Positions 7,022 through 15,796 of a stretch of 64,000 bases of DNA are shown one piece after another; the stretch's first letter is position 1, and every line of letters begins with the position of its first letter. Location of the stretch: positions 395,457 through 459,456 of the forward strand of contig JACKOW010000003.1 in assembly GCA_024234055.1 (NCBI GenBank), written 5' to 3'. Source of the stretch: Rhodanobacteraceae bacterium. Its GTDB lineage: Bacteria; Pseudomonadota; Gammaproteobacteria; Xanthomonadales; SZUA-5. The position numbers and the translations under genes were made by a program. The notes beneath the pieces are model-generated. The model was not told the DNA's origin, ran no database searches, and worked only from the letters and a program-made list of their open reading frames with translations.

Positions 7022-9496
7022 TCATTCGAAGCCGTTGGCGAACATGGCATCGCCATTGACTGACAAGCTGAAGCTGCGGGTCGAGGTCAGCGAGCAGTTG
7101 TCCACAGCGGTCAGTGTGATCGTATACGGACCCACCGGCCCGGCATTGCCGATACTCACCACGCCCGTGGAGGTGCTGGCCGCCAGCGTTCCCGAGAAGG
7201 TGGCGGGTGTGCTGGCCACCGTGATGCTCGACACCACGCCGTTGTCGCCGGGCGCCGCATCAGGGCTGACGCTGATCGTCTGAGCCAGGAGGGCAGCACT
7301 GGCCGGATAGTTGCCAAGGACCGGCGCGCTGTTGTTGGCAACGTTGATCTGCACGTCGGCGGTTCCGGTATTGCTGCCATCAGACACCTGGAAACGAAGC
7401 GTGCCGGAAGTGGCCGTGCAACCGGCGCTCAGCACGGCAGTCACCGTCCCAGCGGTGTTACTCAATTGGGACACGTTGATGCCGGTGGCCGTGCCGCCCG
7501 AGATCTGGCTTACGGTCAAGGCGCCAAGCGCTGTATCCGGGTCGCTGAGCGTGCCCAGGGTCACAGCCGGACCTGCAGCCGACCCTTGCTGACGCGAGAT
7601 CGGCGGCGCTGGCGCCATGCTCGGCGCGCTGTTGCTGACGGTCAGCGCAAAGGAGGCATCGCGAGTGGCGCCGCAATTGTCGGTGACCCGGATCGTGACC
7701 GTATGAGTGCCAACCGGCGCGGCATTGGCGTAGCTGATCACACCACCAATGTCGACTGTGAGGGTGCCGGTGTAGGTGCCCGGCGACTGCACCACCACGC
7801 TGCTGATGCTGCCCAGATCACTGGGACCCTGACTGGGGTTGATGGTGCCGGTGCCTGAGAGCGGCACACCGGCCGGCGCATAGGCAAGCACGGGCTGATC
7901 ATTGGGCAACACGTTCACCTGCAGATTTCCGGTCGCGGCCAGCAGACCGTCGGAAACCTGCAGCCGCTGGGTACCCGTGGTCGCCGTGCAGCTGGCATTG
8001 ACCTCGGCCAGCAGTCCGCCGCCGATATTGCCGGTCACCACCGTGGTGATGCCGCTGGCAGTACCGCCGGCAATGGCGGTGCCCTCCAGGGATTGTGGCG
8101 CGGATTCGTTGTCTGCAACTTCGGCCACGCCGGTTGCTGCGCTGGGTGCCGCACCTTGGCGGCGCTGCAGGGAAGTGCTGATGTTGATGACGGGCGCGGT
8201 GTTGCTCAGCAGATAACTGTAGACCCGACCCGAGCCTGCACCGGGGATTCCGCCGGGCGGCTCCAGCGGCGCAGCGATGATGGCCTCACCGCCTCGAAAG
8301 ACGATGGCAGAGCCGAAGTTGGCATTGTTGCTGCCGGCGCCAAAGAAATAGCCCGGCGTCGGTGAGGACCAGAGGCCGGCGGTGCCGCGCACGTATTGCT
8401 GCACCCCGCCCGGCTTGGGCGTACCCATGGCGGCCTGGGAATCACCGATCAGCGCGTAGCTGCCATCGATGCCGATAGCGGCACCGAATCGGGTGGCATT
8501 GAGCCCGGGAGACACACTGTCTATGCGCTGCAGCTGCTGCCAGTCACCAGCGCTGTTGCGCCTGAATGCGAACACCGCCCCGCGAAACACACCACCATTG
8601 ACACCGCGCTCGAAGGGCGCGCCGACCAGCAGGGTGGCGTTGTCGCTGGTCAGCGCCAACGCTGAACCGAAGCTCGAATTTCCGCCGGCGCCGGACTGCG
8701 CCGTAGGACGAAAGCGCTGGCGCTGCGTCCAGACGGCGCTGGCACCATTGCCGCTACGCTGGAACTCATAGACCCAGCCCAATGCCGACTGTTCGCCGTT
8801 GGCCGCGATCAGAAGTCGGTCTCCACGCATCAGCGTGCGCACGCCAAAATTGGATCCCGGCGCAATACTGACGTCCAACGTCGAGTGGTAGACCCAGGCC
8901 TCGAAATCGCCGTCATAGCGATAGAGCTGGACCTGACCGTCGCCACCGCCGCCACGCAGCGAACCGATGGCCAGCCAGCCAGCATCCTGCGAATGACTGA
9001 ATCCGAAATTGGCATCCGCACCGGGGGCTACTCCAGGGTTCAGCGTCTGTGCCCCGGGGCCGAAATTGGTGCCCACGCGATTGTAGAAGTAGGCGATGCC
9101 CTGCTGGGTCACGCCGCCCACGGTCGAAAACGGCGCCCCAACGATCAACTGGGTGCCCGTCAATTCCACGTGGTAGCCGTAGCCATCGCCGTTGACCGGC
9201 GCGGGGGCCTGCAATCGCTGCGAGAAGGTCCAGCTGCCACTGATCTTGCGGTAGATGATGACCGAGCCAGGCGACGTACCCCCGGTGCCGCCACCGTAGA
9301 AGGGCGCGCCAACCGCCAGGTACTGGCCATCACTGGACACGCTCTGACCAAAACGTTGCTCCAGAGGCGGTGGTGTGGGGATGTCCAGCACTTGCCCAGG
9401 CGCAATCACCTGCGCGATCGCGGGCATTGCCAGTCCGAACATCAGCAACAACGCGGCGGCAAACCGCCATTGATAGGACAACAGAGTCAGGCGCAT
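7022..9496 (-). CDS. Exported FG-GAP/Ig-like repeat protein ending in a GFE motif
   Basis: The 824-residue product starts with a signal peptide (hydrophobic run ending AMPAIA-Q near residue 28). Residues about 40-420 contain FG-GAP-like beta-propeller repeats (FGQSVSSDGQYLAVGAPF and several FGxxxA...GAPF variants). The C-terminal part has two or more related modules of about 120 residues beginning N(S/T)AP and containing GGTA(S/T)GI and TLRFQVSDG, separated by an Ig/cadherin-like stretch. It closes with AMFANGFE. ATG 9496 has a GGAGG upstream. The role is probably extracellular or surface-associated; no enzyme motif is seen. A second protein with a similar tail motif is at 26945-27277. Confidence 0.85.
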   Translation of the reverse strand: MRLTLLSYQWRFAAALLLMFGLAMPAIAQVIAPGQVLDIPTPPPLEQRFGQSVSSDGQYLAVGAPFYGGGTGGTSPGSVIIYRKISGSWTFSQRLQAPAPVNGDGYGYHVELTGTQLIVGAPFSTVGGVTQQGIAYFYNRVGTNFGPGAQTLNPGVAPGADANFGFSHSQDAGWLAIGSLRGGGGDGQVQLYRYDGDFEAWVYHSTLDVSIAPGSNFGVRTLMRGDRLLIAANGEQSALGWVYEFQRSGNGASAVWTQRQRFRPTAQSGAGGNSSFGSALALTSDNATLLVGAPFERGVNGGVFRGAVFAFRRNSAGDWQQLQRIDSVSPGLNATRFGAAIGIDGSYALIGDSQAAMGTPKPGGVQQYVRGTAGLWSSPTPGYFFGAGSNNANFGSAIVFRGGEAIIAAPLEPPGGIPGAGSGRVYSYLLSNTAPVINISTSLQRRQGAAPSAATGVAEVADNESAPQSLEGTAIAGGTASGITTVVTGNIGGGLLAEVNASCTATTGTQRLQVSDGLLAATGNLQVNVLPNDQPVLAYAPAGVPLSGTGTINPSQGPSDLGSISSVVVQSPGTYTGTLTVDIGGVISYANAAPVGTHTVTIRVTDNCGATRDASFALTVSNSAPSMAPAPPISRQQGSAAGPAVTLGTLSDPDTALGALTVSQISGGTATGINVSQLSNTAGTVTAVLSAGCTATSGTLRFQVSDGSNTGTADVQINVANNSAPVLGNYPASAALLAQTISVSPDAAPGDNGVVSSITVASTPATFSGTLAASTSTGVVSIGNAGPVGPYTITLTAVDNCSLTSTRSFSLSVNGDAMFANGFE

Positions 9497-9858
9497 GTCA
9501 TTCCACCTCCGGAGGGTTTTTGATGGGCCTAGGCTCTCAGGCAGGTGGCGGATGCGAATCCCCAGATCCGGTAGTGCCAGTGTCAACAGCCGACAAGCGC
9601 GCGACTCCGGGCGGACCAACGGCATCGCGACCACGGTCGTTGCGCCGGCAAAGCACGAGCGACCCATCGGTGCCGAGCAGAGATCGCCTGGCCGTATCCT
9701 CAATTCCGGTGATGCACGGTCACGACAGGCGCGGCATGCTCATGGGCAGGCGAACGCCACCTGCATCGGGCGATCCTGAGAATCCCGCCCCTCTAGACCT
9801 GGATTTGCGATTTACAATCAATAGCTTGCAAAATTCCCGACAAGAGCGAGGTAGGGAA
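9497..9858. other. Divergent intergenic region
   Basis: This 362-bp gap separates the FG-GAP gene (minus) from the response regulator gene (plus), so it must hold both promoters. An AT-rich stretch, GATTTACAATCAATAGC at about 9808-9824, stands out from the GC-rich surroundings. No repeat family or hairpin terminator is recognised here. Confidence 0.5.
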
Positions 9859-10524
9859 ATGGCAGCGACCGATTCAGACCAGCAGATTCGGGTCGGCATT
9901 GTCGAAGACCACGCCGATCTGCGCGCGGCGCTGGAACAGACACTGCAATCCGCGCCCGATTTCTGCTTGAGCTTCAGCGCCGAGGATCTGGCACAAGCCC
10001 GTCGGCTGATGGTCCAGGATTTCGATCTGCTGATTCTCGATCTGTCCTTGCCCGATGGGCTGGGCACCACACTCATACCGGATCTGCGCCGCCGCCTGCG
10101 ACCACCGAAGATCGTCGCCCATACCGTGTTCGATGACGAAGGCAGCGTGATCCGCGCCATTGAGGCCGGCGTCGATGGCTATGTGCTGAAGTCGACTGCG
10201 GCGGAGGCGCTGTTTGCGGCACTGCACGCCGCCATGCGCGGCGAAGCGCCAATCTCGCCCGCAGTCGCTCGCTATCTGCTCAAACGTCTGCGCCAGCCGA
10301 CGACGGCGCAAACGCCGGGCATGACAGAGCTCACGCCCCGCGAGCGTGATGTGCTGGAGTGCCTGGCCCGCGGCAACAGCTATCGGGAATCGGCCGAATT
10401 GCTGAACATCAGCACCAACACCGTCGCCCATCACGCCAAGAACGTCTATTCCAAGCTCGCCGCCAACTCCTGCACCGAAGCGGTGTACCGGGCGGTGCAA
10501 TCGGGGCTGATTTCGCTGGAATGA
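9859..10524 (+). CDS. NarL/FixJ-family response regulator
   Basis: The 221-residue protein has an N-terminal receiver domain (about 10-125) with the phosphoacceptor Asp61 in LLILDLS, acidic pocket residues near Glu16-Asp17, and Lys111 in YVLKST. A LuxR-type helix-turn-helix follows (about 155-205: LTPRERDVLECLARGNS). It should bind DNA after phosphorylation. ATG 9859 was chosen for the upstream AGGTAGGGAA and because the receiver domain starts directly afterwards. The sensor kinase gene at 10787-12724 lies tail to tail with it, and the HisKA_3/NarL combination makes them a likely pair. Target genes cannot be read from the sequence. Confidence 0.93.
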   Translation: MAATDSDQQIRVGIVEDHADLRAALEQTLQSAPDFCLSFSAEDLAQARRLMVQDFDLLILDLSLPDGLGTTLIPDLRRRLRPPKIVAHTVFDDEGSVIRAIEAGVDGYVLKSTAAEALFAALHAAMRGEAPISPAVARYLLKRLRQPTTAQTPGMTELTPRERDVLECLARGNSYRESAELLNISTNTVAHHAKNVYSKLAANSCTEAVYRAVQSGLISLE

Positions 10525-10587
10525 GGCTCAGCGACGGGAAGCGCGAGGCCGACGAAATGGCGGGCAGCCGGTTTGGAGGGCGCCGCG

Positions 10588-10775
10588 CTGTGGGAACAGA
10601 CACTGTCCGCGATCGACGCGGCGATTGATACCAAGGTCCCGGATCGCGGCTGAAGCCACTCTCACAGTCGCAGGGCGGCTAGTCCTGTGGGAGCGGACTC
10701 TGTCCGCGATCGACGCGGCGATTGGTACCAAGGTCCCGGATCGCGGCTGAAGCCGCTCCCACAGTCGCAGGGCGG
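10588..10775. repeat. Two tandem copies of a REP-like hairpin, family C
   Basis: Copies at 10588-10678 and 10685-10775 have a 97-bp period. Each begins CTGTGGGAGCGGACTCTGTC and ends GGCTGAAGCCGCTCCCACAG in the second copy, so the two ends are inverted repeats of each other. The GTGGGAGCGG...CCGCTCCCAC type is a familiar extragenic palindrome in Pseudomonas and Xanthomonadales. It lies between two convergent genes. Confidence 0.8.
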
Positions 10776-10786
10776 CAAAATCGCCG

Positions 10787-12724
10787 CTAATCGGCGTTCA
10801 GCGTCACCACGTCCCAACGCAATCTGACCACCGTGCCGCCCTGCTCTCCCGAGCCGATGTCGAAGCGGGCGCCCACGCGCGTGGCGCGTTCGGCCATGGC
10901 CGACAGGCCGATACCCCTGCGGATCTGGGCACGCTCCTCCGGTGCCGGCAAGCCTGAACCGTCATCTTCGATGCGCAACTCCGCACCCTCCCCGACCGGC
11001 TCGAACACCAGCGTCACGGTCTTGGCCTGGGCATGGCGCAAGGCGTTGTTCACCGCCTCCTGGACGATGCGATAGACCTGCAGCACCCGTTCCGGACCGA
11101 ATCCCGGCATGCTCAGTCTGGGGTCGACGCGCCACTTGAGGGCCACGCCTGCCTCATTGAGCACAGGTTGCAGTCGTGCGCGCAACGCGCCCAGGGCCAT
11201 GGCCAGATCATCATCGACCTGAGTCAGGGAATCGATGATCAGGCGCAGGTCGGCCAGTCCCTGAGCCGTGGCCTGCAGCAGTTGCTCGGGATTGGACCGG
11301 CCCTGCTGCGCCAGACTCACCAGGGCCGCCAGCTGCCCACCGACCCCGTCGTGCATATCCTGCATCAGGCGGCGGCGCTCGGCCGCGAGCACCTGGGTGC
11401 GCTCGGCTTCACGCACCAGCTCGTGATTGCGCTTGAGCTCGGCCTCGCGCTCACGCAGGCGATCGGTGAGCAAACGGTTGATCTGCGCCGCCGAACGGAA
11501 CAACTGAACGTTGTGCGAGAGAAAGGCGGCCACCAGTCCCAGCATCAACAGCGGCATGGCCTTGGACACATGATCACCATGGTAGCCGCCGATCAAGGCA
11601 TTGAAAGCGTCGACCGCAATCAGGCTGATGCACAGGGTGAACACAGCGGTTTCCGCAACCCGCTGCCGAGCGACGCTGGGGAACTGACGCGCAAAGGCGC
11701 CGAAAGCGGCCAACGCCAGCACCAGACTGAAGCCCATGCTCAGGGTTTCCACGGTTTCCACCTTGTCCAGCAACGATCCGGTCAGGATCACCGTGTTGAC
11801 GATGCTGAGCAGCAGGTAGGCGCCGAGGGACACAGAGGCTACTCGCGGAACCGGCTTCAGCCCCCAATGATTGGCCAGATTGAGCCAGGCTACCGGCATC
11901 AGATTGACCATGGCAAACAGCAGCGCCATGCGCGCCTGAGCGCGAAGTGGCGGCTCACTGAGTTCGTAGTAGAGCAAGCGCAAAGTCCAGGCCGCAATCA
12001 ACACCCCCAGCCAGATCAAGGCCCAGGGACGCTCGCCGCGTGCCAGTACGATGGCCACCATCAAGACCAGTACCAGGCCGATGCTGTAGCTGATCACGTT
12101 GAGATCATTCAGCATGAATCGACGCACCTTGAAGGCGCTCTGAACCTGCTCGTAAGGGCCAATCACCGGTGCGGCGACAAAAAAATTCGGCGATCCGGCA
12201 TCGCGGACCATCAACATCCGGATCTCGTTGTCGCCCTGCCGCAGGGCCGAGGCCGGTATCCGGAAGACCGCGCGCACATTGCCGTGGTAACTGATGCGCG
12301 GCAAGGTCATCTGGCCTTCGCCGTAGATCAGGGTGTCGTTGATCCACAAGCGAAAATTGTCGGAGCCGACGATGGGGACGATGGCCAGCTCCGGACCGGG
12401 CAGCTCGCTCACCGCAAAGCGCATCCGCGCCAGACGATATCCGGGCTCGCAACAATCCTCCCAAGGCAGCTCGACTGCGTCGAACCGGGCGTCATCGACC
12501 TGTTCCGATTCGATCCCATCCAGCGTTGCCACCTCGGCGGCAGTCACCGCCAGACGCTCGATGCGGCCCACGGGCGCCACCATCGCTGGATAGATCAGCC
12601 ACCAGTACAGCAACTGCAGAAGAACGATGGCCAGCAAAAGGCGAATCAAAGCCGAGCGGTGCGTCCAGCGACGCCCGTCAGCAGCGCCTGGCTGGCTCGA
12701 TACCGCTTGCATCTGCTCAGCCAT
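10787..12724 (-). CDS. Membrane sensor histidine kinase (HisKA_3, 7TMR-DISM-like)
   Basis: The 645-residue protein has an N-terminal helix (about 26-46), a periplasmic domain to about 200 that resembles a jelly-roll sensing domain (RISYHGNVRAVFRIPASALR), seven or so further helices (about 208-405), a short coiled-coil region, and a kinase core. The phosphoacceptor is His458 in MQDMHDGVGGQL; the N box EAVNNALRHA and the DDGSG ATP-lid motif follow. This architecture resembles 7TMR-DISM sensors. The ligand is unknown; a soluble carbohydrate-like molecule would suit the outer domain, but this is a guess. It is convergent with the NarL-type regulator, its likely partner. Confidence 0.92.
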   Translation of the reverse strand: MAEQMQAVSSQPGAADGRRWTHRSALIRLLLAIVLLQLLYWWLIYPAMVAPVGRIERLAVTAAEVATLDGIESEQVDDARFDAVELPWEDCCEPGYRLARMRFAVSELPGPELAIVPIVGSDNFRLWINDTLIYGEGQMTLPRISYHGNVRAVFRIPASALRQGDNEIRMLMVRDAGSPNFFVAAPVIGPYEQVQSAFKVRRFMLNDLNVISYSIGLVLVLMVAIVLARGERPWALIWLGVLIAAWTLRLLYYELSEPPLRAQARMALLFAMVNLMPVAWLNLANHWGLKPVPRVASVSLGAYLLLSIVNTVILTGSLLDKVETVETLSMGFSLVLALAAFGAFARQFPSVARQRVAETAVFTLCISLIAVDAFNALIGGYHGDHVSKAMPLLMLGLVAAFLSHNVQLFRSAAQINRLLTDRLREREAELKRNHELVREAERTQVLAAERRRLMQDMHDGVGGQLAALVSLAQQGRSNPEQLLQATAQGLADLRLIIDSLTQVDDDLAMALGALRARLQPVLNEAGVALKWRVDPRLSMPGFGPERVLQVYRIVQEAVNNALRHAQAKTVTLVFEPVGEGAELRIEDDGSGLPAPEERAQIRRGIGLSAMAERATRVGARFDIGSGEQGGTVVRLRWDVVTLNAD

Positions 12725-12782
12725 CAGACTCAGTCATCCCCGTCGATCCATTCAGACTCTCACCAAACACACGGTAAGTCAT

Positions 12783-12893
12783 TGATTTGAGGGCACGAGG
12801 GCACGCAAGATCAAGAGCTCGCGGTGAGGCTGTCTTTGCGTGCCCTCGTGCCCTCGCGCCCTCCTACGTTTGATGCGCGAACAAGCGCACCGC
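12783..12893. repeat. Family B repeat, inverted relative to the 6.2-kb copy
   Basis: GAGGGCACGAGGGCACGCAA on the left faces TTGCGTGCCCTCGTGCCCTC on the right, a near-perfect long hairpin. The trailing GTTTGATGCGCGAACAAGCG matches the reverse complement of the flank at 6224-6247. It lies in the 360-bp space between the divergent kinase and hydrolase genes, and is therefore not restricted to gene ends. Confidence 0.75.
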
Positions 12894-13034
12894 GCGGGAG
12901 GATCCGAACTCTCACGGAACCTGCGGCGCGCACCGCAACGAGCATAGCCCGATTCAACAACGGCACTGCTTTTGCCTCTGCCTGTTCCTGCCTGACTGCC
13001 AACGCGTGGCCCGGACAGCACTTGCTCTATCCGC

Positions 13035-13064
13035 ATTGGTGTACTAGTGTCGTAGCACACCAAT
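13035..13064. promoter_or_regulatory. Palindromic operator upstream of the exported hydrolase
   Basis: ATTGGTGTaCTA at 13035-13046 faces TAGcACACCAAT at 13053-13064 across 6 bp: two 12-bp arms with one mismatch. It ends 20 nt before the GTG start of the next gene, where it would overlap the promoter or leader. The half site CTA...TAG resembles BlaI/MecI-type operators, but no such regulator is in the window. Confidence 0.5.
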
Positions 13065-13084
13065 CTTCAAGACGAGAAACGCAC

Positions 13085-14503
13085 GTGCTGAGCCGAATCG
13101 GAATTGCGAGCCTGAGCGCTCTGATGTACCTGCTACCCAGCATCGCTCCGGCGAATGTCACCATGGAGGAATTGCAGGGTGCCTGGCTGGGCTCCATGCA
13201 GGTACCCGACGGGCCGAAACTTCGCGTGGGCGTCGAGATCTTTCAGAAAGCCGATGGCAGCTGGGGAGGCAATGTCGCAAGTCCGGATCAGGGTGTGCGC
13301 TACATGACGGTAGGCAGCGTCAGCCTGCGTGAGGATGTGCTCAGGGTCGAACTGGCGGGCGCTCCGCTGTACGTCAGCGGCAAGGTTGACCTCGACGCTC
13401 GCCAGATCACCGGCGAGTTTGTCCAGGGCAGCAGCAGCTTCGACCTGCAGCTGGAGTCGGTTGCCGCCTTGCCGGAAATCACTCGCCCACAGACACCGGA
13501 GGGCGAACTGCCCTACGAGGAAGTCGAGGTTCGTATCCATAATGCACCGGATCAGATCTGGCTGGCCGGCAGCCTGACCGTGCCCGCCGATGATCTGAAG
13601 CATCCTGCGGTGCTGTTGCTGGCAGGCTCGGGCCCCAGCCATCGTGACGCTTACTCGGAAGGCCACCGGCCTTTCAAGGTGCTTGCGGATGACCTGACCC
13701 GACGCGGCTATGTGGTACTGCGTGCGGACAAGCGCGGCGTCTACAAATCCGGTGGCAACTACATCGGCGCCGAAACCGCCGACTTTGCCCGCGACGCCGA
13801 GGCAGCCATCCGCTTCCTCAGACAGCATCCCAGGGTGGACGCTTCGAAAATCGGCTTGATCGGGCACAGCGAAGGCAGTCTGGTCGCAGCCATGGCCGCG
13901 GTGTCGGAGCCGGTACAGACGATCGTGTCGATGGCCGGACCCGGGCTCAGCGTGCATGAAATCCTGCTCCTGCAAGACCAGACCGAACCGGCAGCCAAGG
14001 GCGCATCGGCAGCGGAGGTCCAGGTGCTGCTCGACTTCAGCCAGCGCTTCTACCAGACCGCGCTTGAGGCTCCTGACAGCATCGAGCGTAAAGCCCGTCT
14101 GCAGGCCTTGTATGACAATATGGGCGAGGCACAGGCGGCCATCGTCAATCGCTGGAATGACCGCAGTGGTACGCTCAATGTCGATTACGCCGCCAGGGAC
14201 AGCTTTGTGGACTTTCTTCAGAATGACCCGGCCAGATACTGGCAACAGATCAGTACGCCGGTCCTGGTGCTGAATGGCGGCAAGGACGTCCAGGTGTCAG
14301 CCGAGGAAAACGTGACCGCCATACTCGCAGCCTTGAAAAAGCGGAAAGCCAGGGCTGAATCGAAGATATTCCCGGACCTGAATCACATGTTTCAGAAGGC
14401 AGAAACGGGTGGCACCGATGAATACGGCCAGATCAGCGAATCCTTGAATCCTGCCCTGCTGACGACCGTCAACCGCTGGCTGGAGCGGACGCTGGCGCCG
14501 TAG
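13085..14503 (+). CDS. Exported alpha/beta hydrolase
   Basis: The 472-residue product starts with a short signal peptide (about 1-24). Residues about 28-130 form a lead domain like those in exported DUF3887/S9-like hydrolases, and the rest is an alpha/beta hydrolase. GHSEGS contains the nucleophile Ser262; LLAGSGPS near 180 is an oxyanion-hole type loop; the Asp in LNGGKDVQV and the His in DLNHMF complete the triad. It probably cleaves an ester or peptide in the periplasm; the substrate is unknown. GTG 13085 was chosen because it gives a proper signal peptide. An operator-like palindrome immediately upstream suggests repression. Confidence 0.85.
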   Translation: MLSRIGIASLSALMYLLPSIAPANVTMEELQGAWLGSMQVPDGPKLRVGVEIFQKADGSWGGNVASPDQGVRYMTVGSVSLREDVLRVELAGAPLYVSGKVDLDARQITGEFVQGSSSFDLQLESVAALPEITRPQTPEGELPYEEVEVRIHNAPDQIWLAGSLTVPADDLKHPAVLLLAGSGPSHRDAYSEGHRPFKVLADDLTRRGYVVLRADKRGVYKSGGNYIGAETADFARDAEAAIRFLRQHPRVDASKIGLIGHSEGSLVAAMAAVSEPVQTIVSMAGPGLSVHEILLLQDQTEPAAKGASAAEVQVLLDFSQRFYQTALEAPDSIERKARLQALYDNMGEAQAAIVNRWNDRSGTLNVDYAARDSFVDFLQNDPARYWQQISTPVLVLNGGKDVQVSAEENVTAILAALKKRKARAESKIFPDLNHMFQKAETGGTDEYGQISESLNPALLTTVNRWLERTLAP

Positions 14504-14634
14504 CTGCGGGTGCGATCGCGAACTGGCCCCGGGTGCGCCTTCGGCTTACCCGGGCTACTCGCTGTTGTGCCTGATCACCACGCTACCCGCAGGAAGCACA
14601 TCTCCCCTCGCGATCATGGCTAGCCGAAAACCAT

Positions 14635-15594
14635 TCAAAGCGCGAGGTCTCGACTGCCCGCAGCCGCGCGCCGCAAGCGATCGTGCACGGCTACCCAGGC
14701 TTCAGTGTCGGGTGGCATCTCGACCAGTATTCGTATCCCGGGCTCGGCATCGAGTTGTCGCAGCGCGGCATAGAGTCCACGCGCGTAGCTCTGCGGATCG
14801 GTGCCCAGCGCAATCCCGGAAACGCCAGCGGGCAGTGGCCCCTGGGTCAACCACTGATCCGAGGATGAGGCACCGCTGCGCAGACGCTCGCGGGCGCTGT
14901 CGGCATCCACCATCACCATGGGCTTGGCCGGCGCGTAGTGGGATTCCAGCCTCCCGCTGGCGCGCGGCCCTTGATCATCACCGGGGCGCTGCAAGGGGCC
15001 GATCAGTGCTTCGATCGCGCTGGCCGTGATCTGCCCGGGGCGCAGCAGACGTGGCTGATCACCACTGAGATCGACGATGGTCGATTCAAGTCCCACTTCG
15101 CTGGCGCCGCCATCGAGAACCACGAAGTCGGCGTCTGGAAACTCCTCGCGCACATGCGCGGCCGTGGTCGGACTGATGCGACCGAAACGGTTTGCCGATG
15201 GCGCCGCCACCGCACCGCCGAAGGCCCGCAGCAGTGCCTGCGCGATCGGGTGCGCCGGGAGGCGCAGTCCGACCGTGTCCTGTCCACCGGTGATGATGGG
15301 ATCGACAGTTGCCGCCTTCTTCAGCACCAGCGTCAGCGGGCCAGGCCAGAAGGCATCCATCAGCAGCCGGGCCTTGGCCGGAACTGTCTCGGCCCACTGG
15401 GTGATCGCCGATTGATCGGGCAGATGCACGATGACCGGGTGATCGGCTGGTCGCCCCTTGGCCAGGAAGATCCGACGCACTGCCTCCGGGTTGCGGGCGT
15501 CGGCGGCAAGTCCGTAGACCGTCTCGGTCGGCATGGCCACCAGTTCACCCCGACGCAGGGCAGCGGCGGCATTCGCGATCAGTTCCGGGTGCAT
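14635..15594 (-). CDS. sua5: L-threonylcarbamoyladenylate synthase (Sua5/YciO/YrdC)
   Basis: Makes threonylcarbamoyl-AMP from threonine, bicarbonate and ATP for the t6A37 modification of ANN-decoding tRNAs. The YrdC domain covers about 1-205, with MPTETVYGLAADA near the start, KGRP, and SANRFGRISPT. The remaining 115 residues match the C-terminal Sua5 domain, so this is the long form and not the short TsaC. ATG 15594 gives 319 residues, a normal length; an ATG 36 nt upstream (15630) is possible. It is divergent from the acetolactate-synthase-like gene. Confidence 0.93.
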   Translation of the reverse strand: MHPELIANAAAALRRGELVAMPTETVYGLAADARNPEAVRRIFLAKGRPADHPVIVHLPDQSAITQWAETVPAKARLLMDAFWPGPLTLVLKKAATVDPIITGGQDTVGLRLPAHPIAQALLRAFGGAVAAPSANRFGRISPTTAAHVREEFPDADFVVLDGGASEVGLESTIVDLSGDQPRLLRPGQITASAIEALIGPLQRPGDDQGPRASGRLESHYAPAKPMVMVDADSARERLRSGASSSDQWLTQGPLPAGVSGIALGTDPQSYARGLYAALRQLDAEPGIRILVEMPPDTEAWVAVHDRLRRAAAGSRDLAL

Positions 15595-15796
15595 CTGCAG
15601 CAGGGACTCCAGGCAATGTTTGCCGAGCATACGCAATCGCGGCGCAGCAACCGCGCAGCCGATCGACGCCGGCCGCTGACGATCGACGCCAGGATCTGCG
15701 GCGACCGGGACGGAAGTGTAATCCATGCGAGTTTTGCGTTGACCCAGGTTCACTTTGGCGCACAGAATCGAACGGACCCCACTCGGAGCATTGTCG

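Noticed and set aside
10588..10775. Possible CRISPR array
   Set aside because: Only two units with a 97-bp period, and each unit is itself palindromic; no spacer-repeat pattern and no cas genes.
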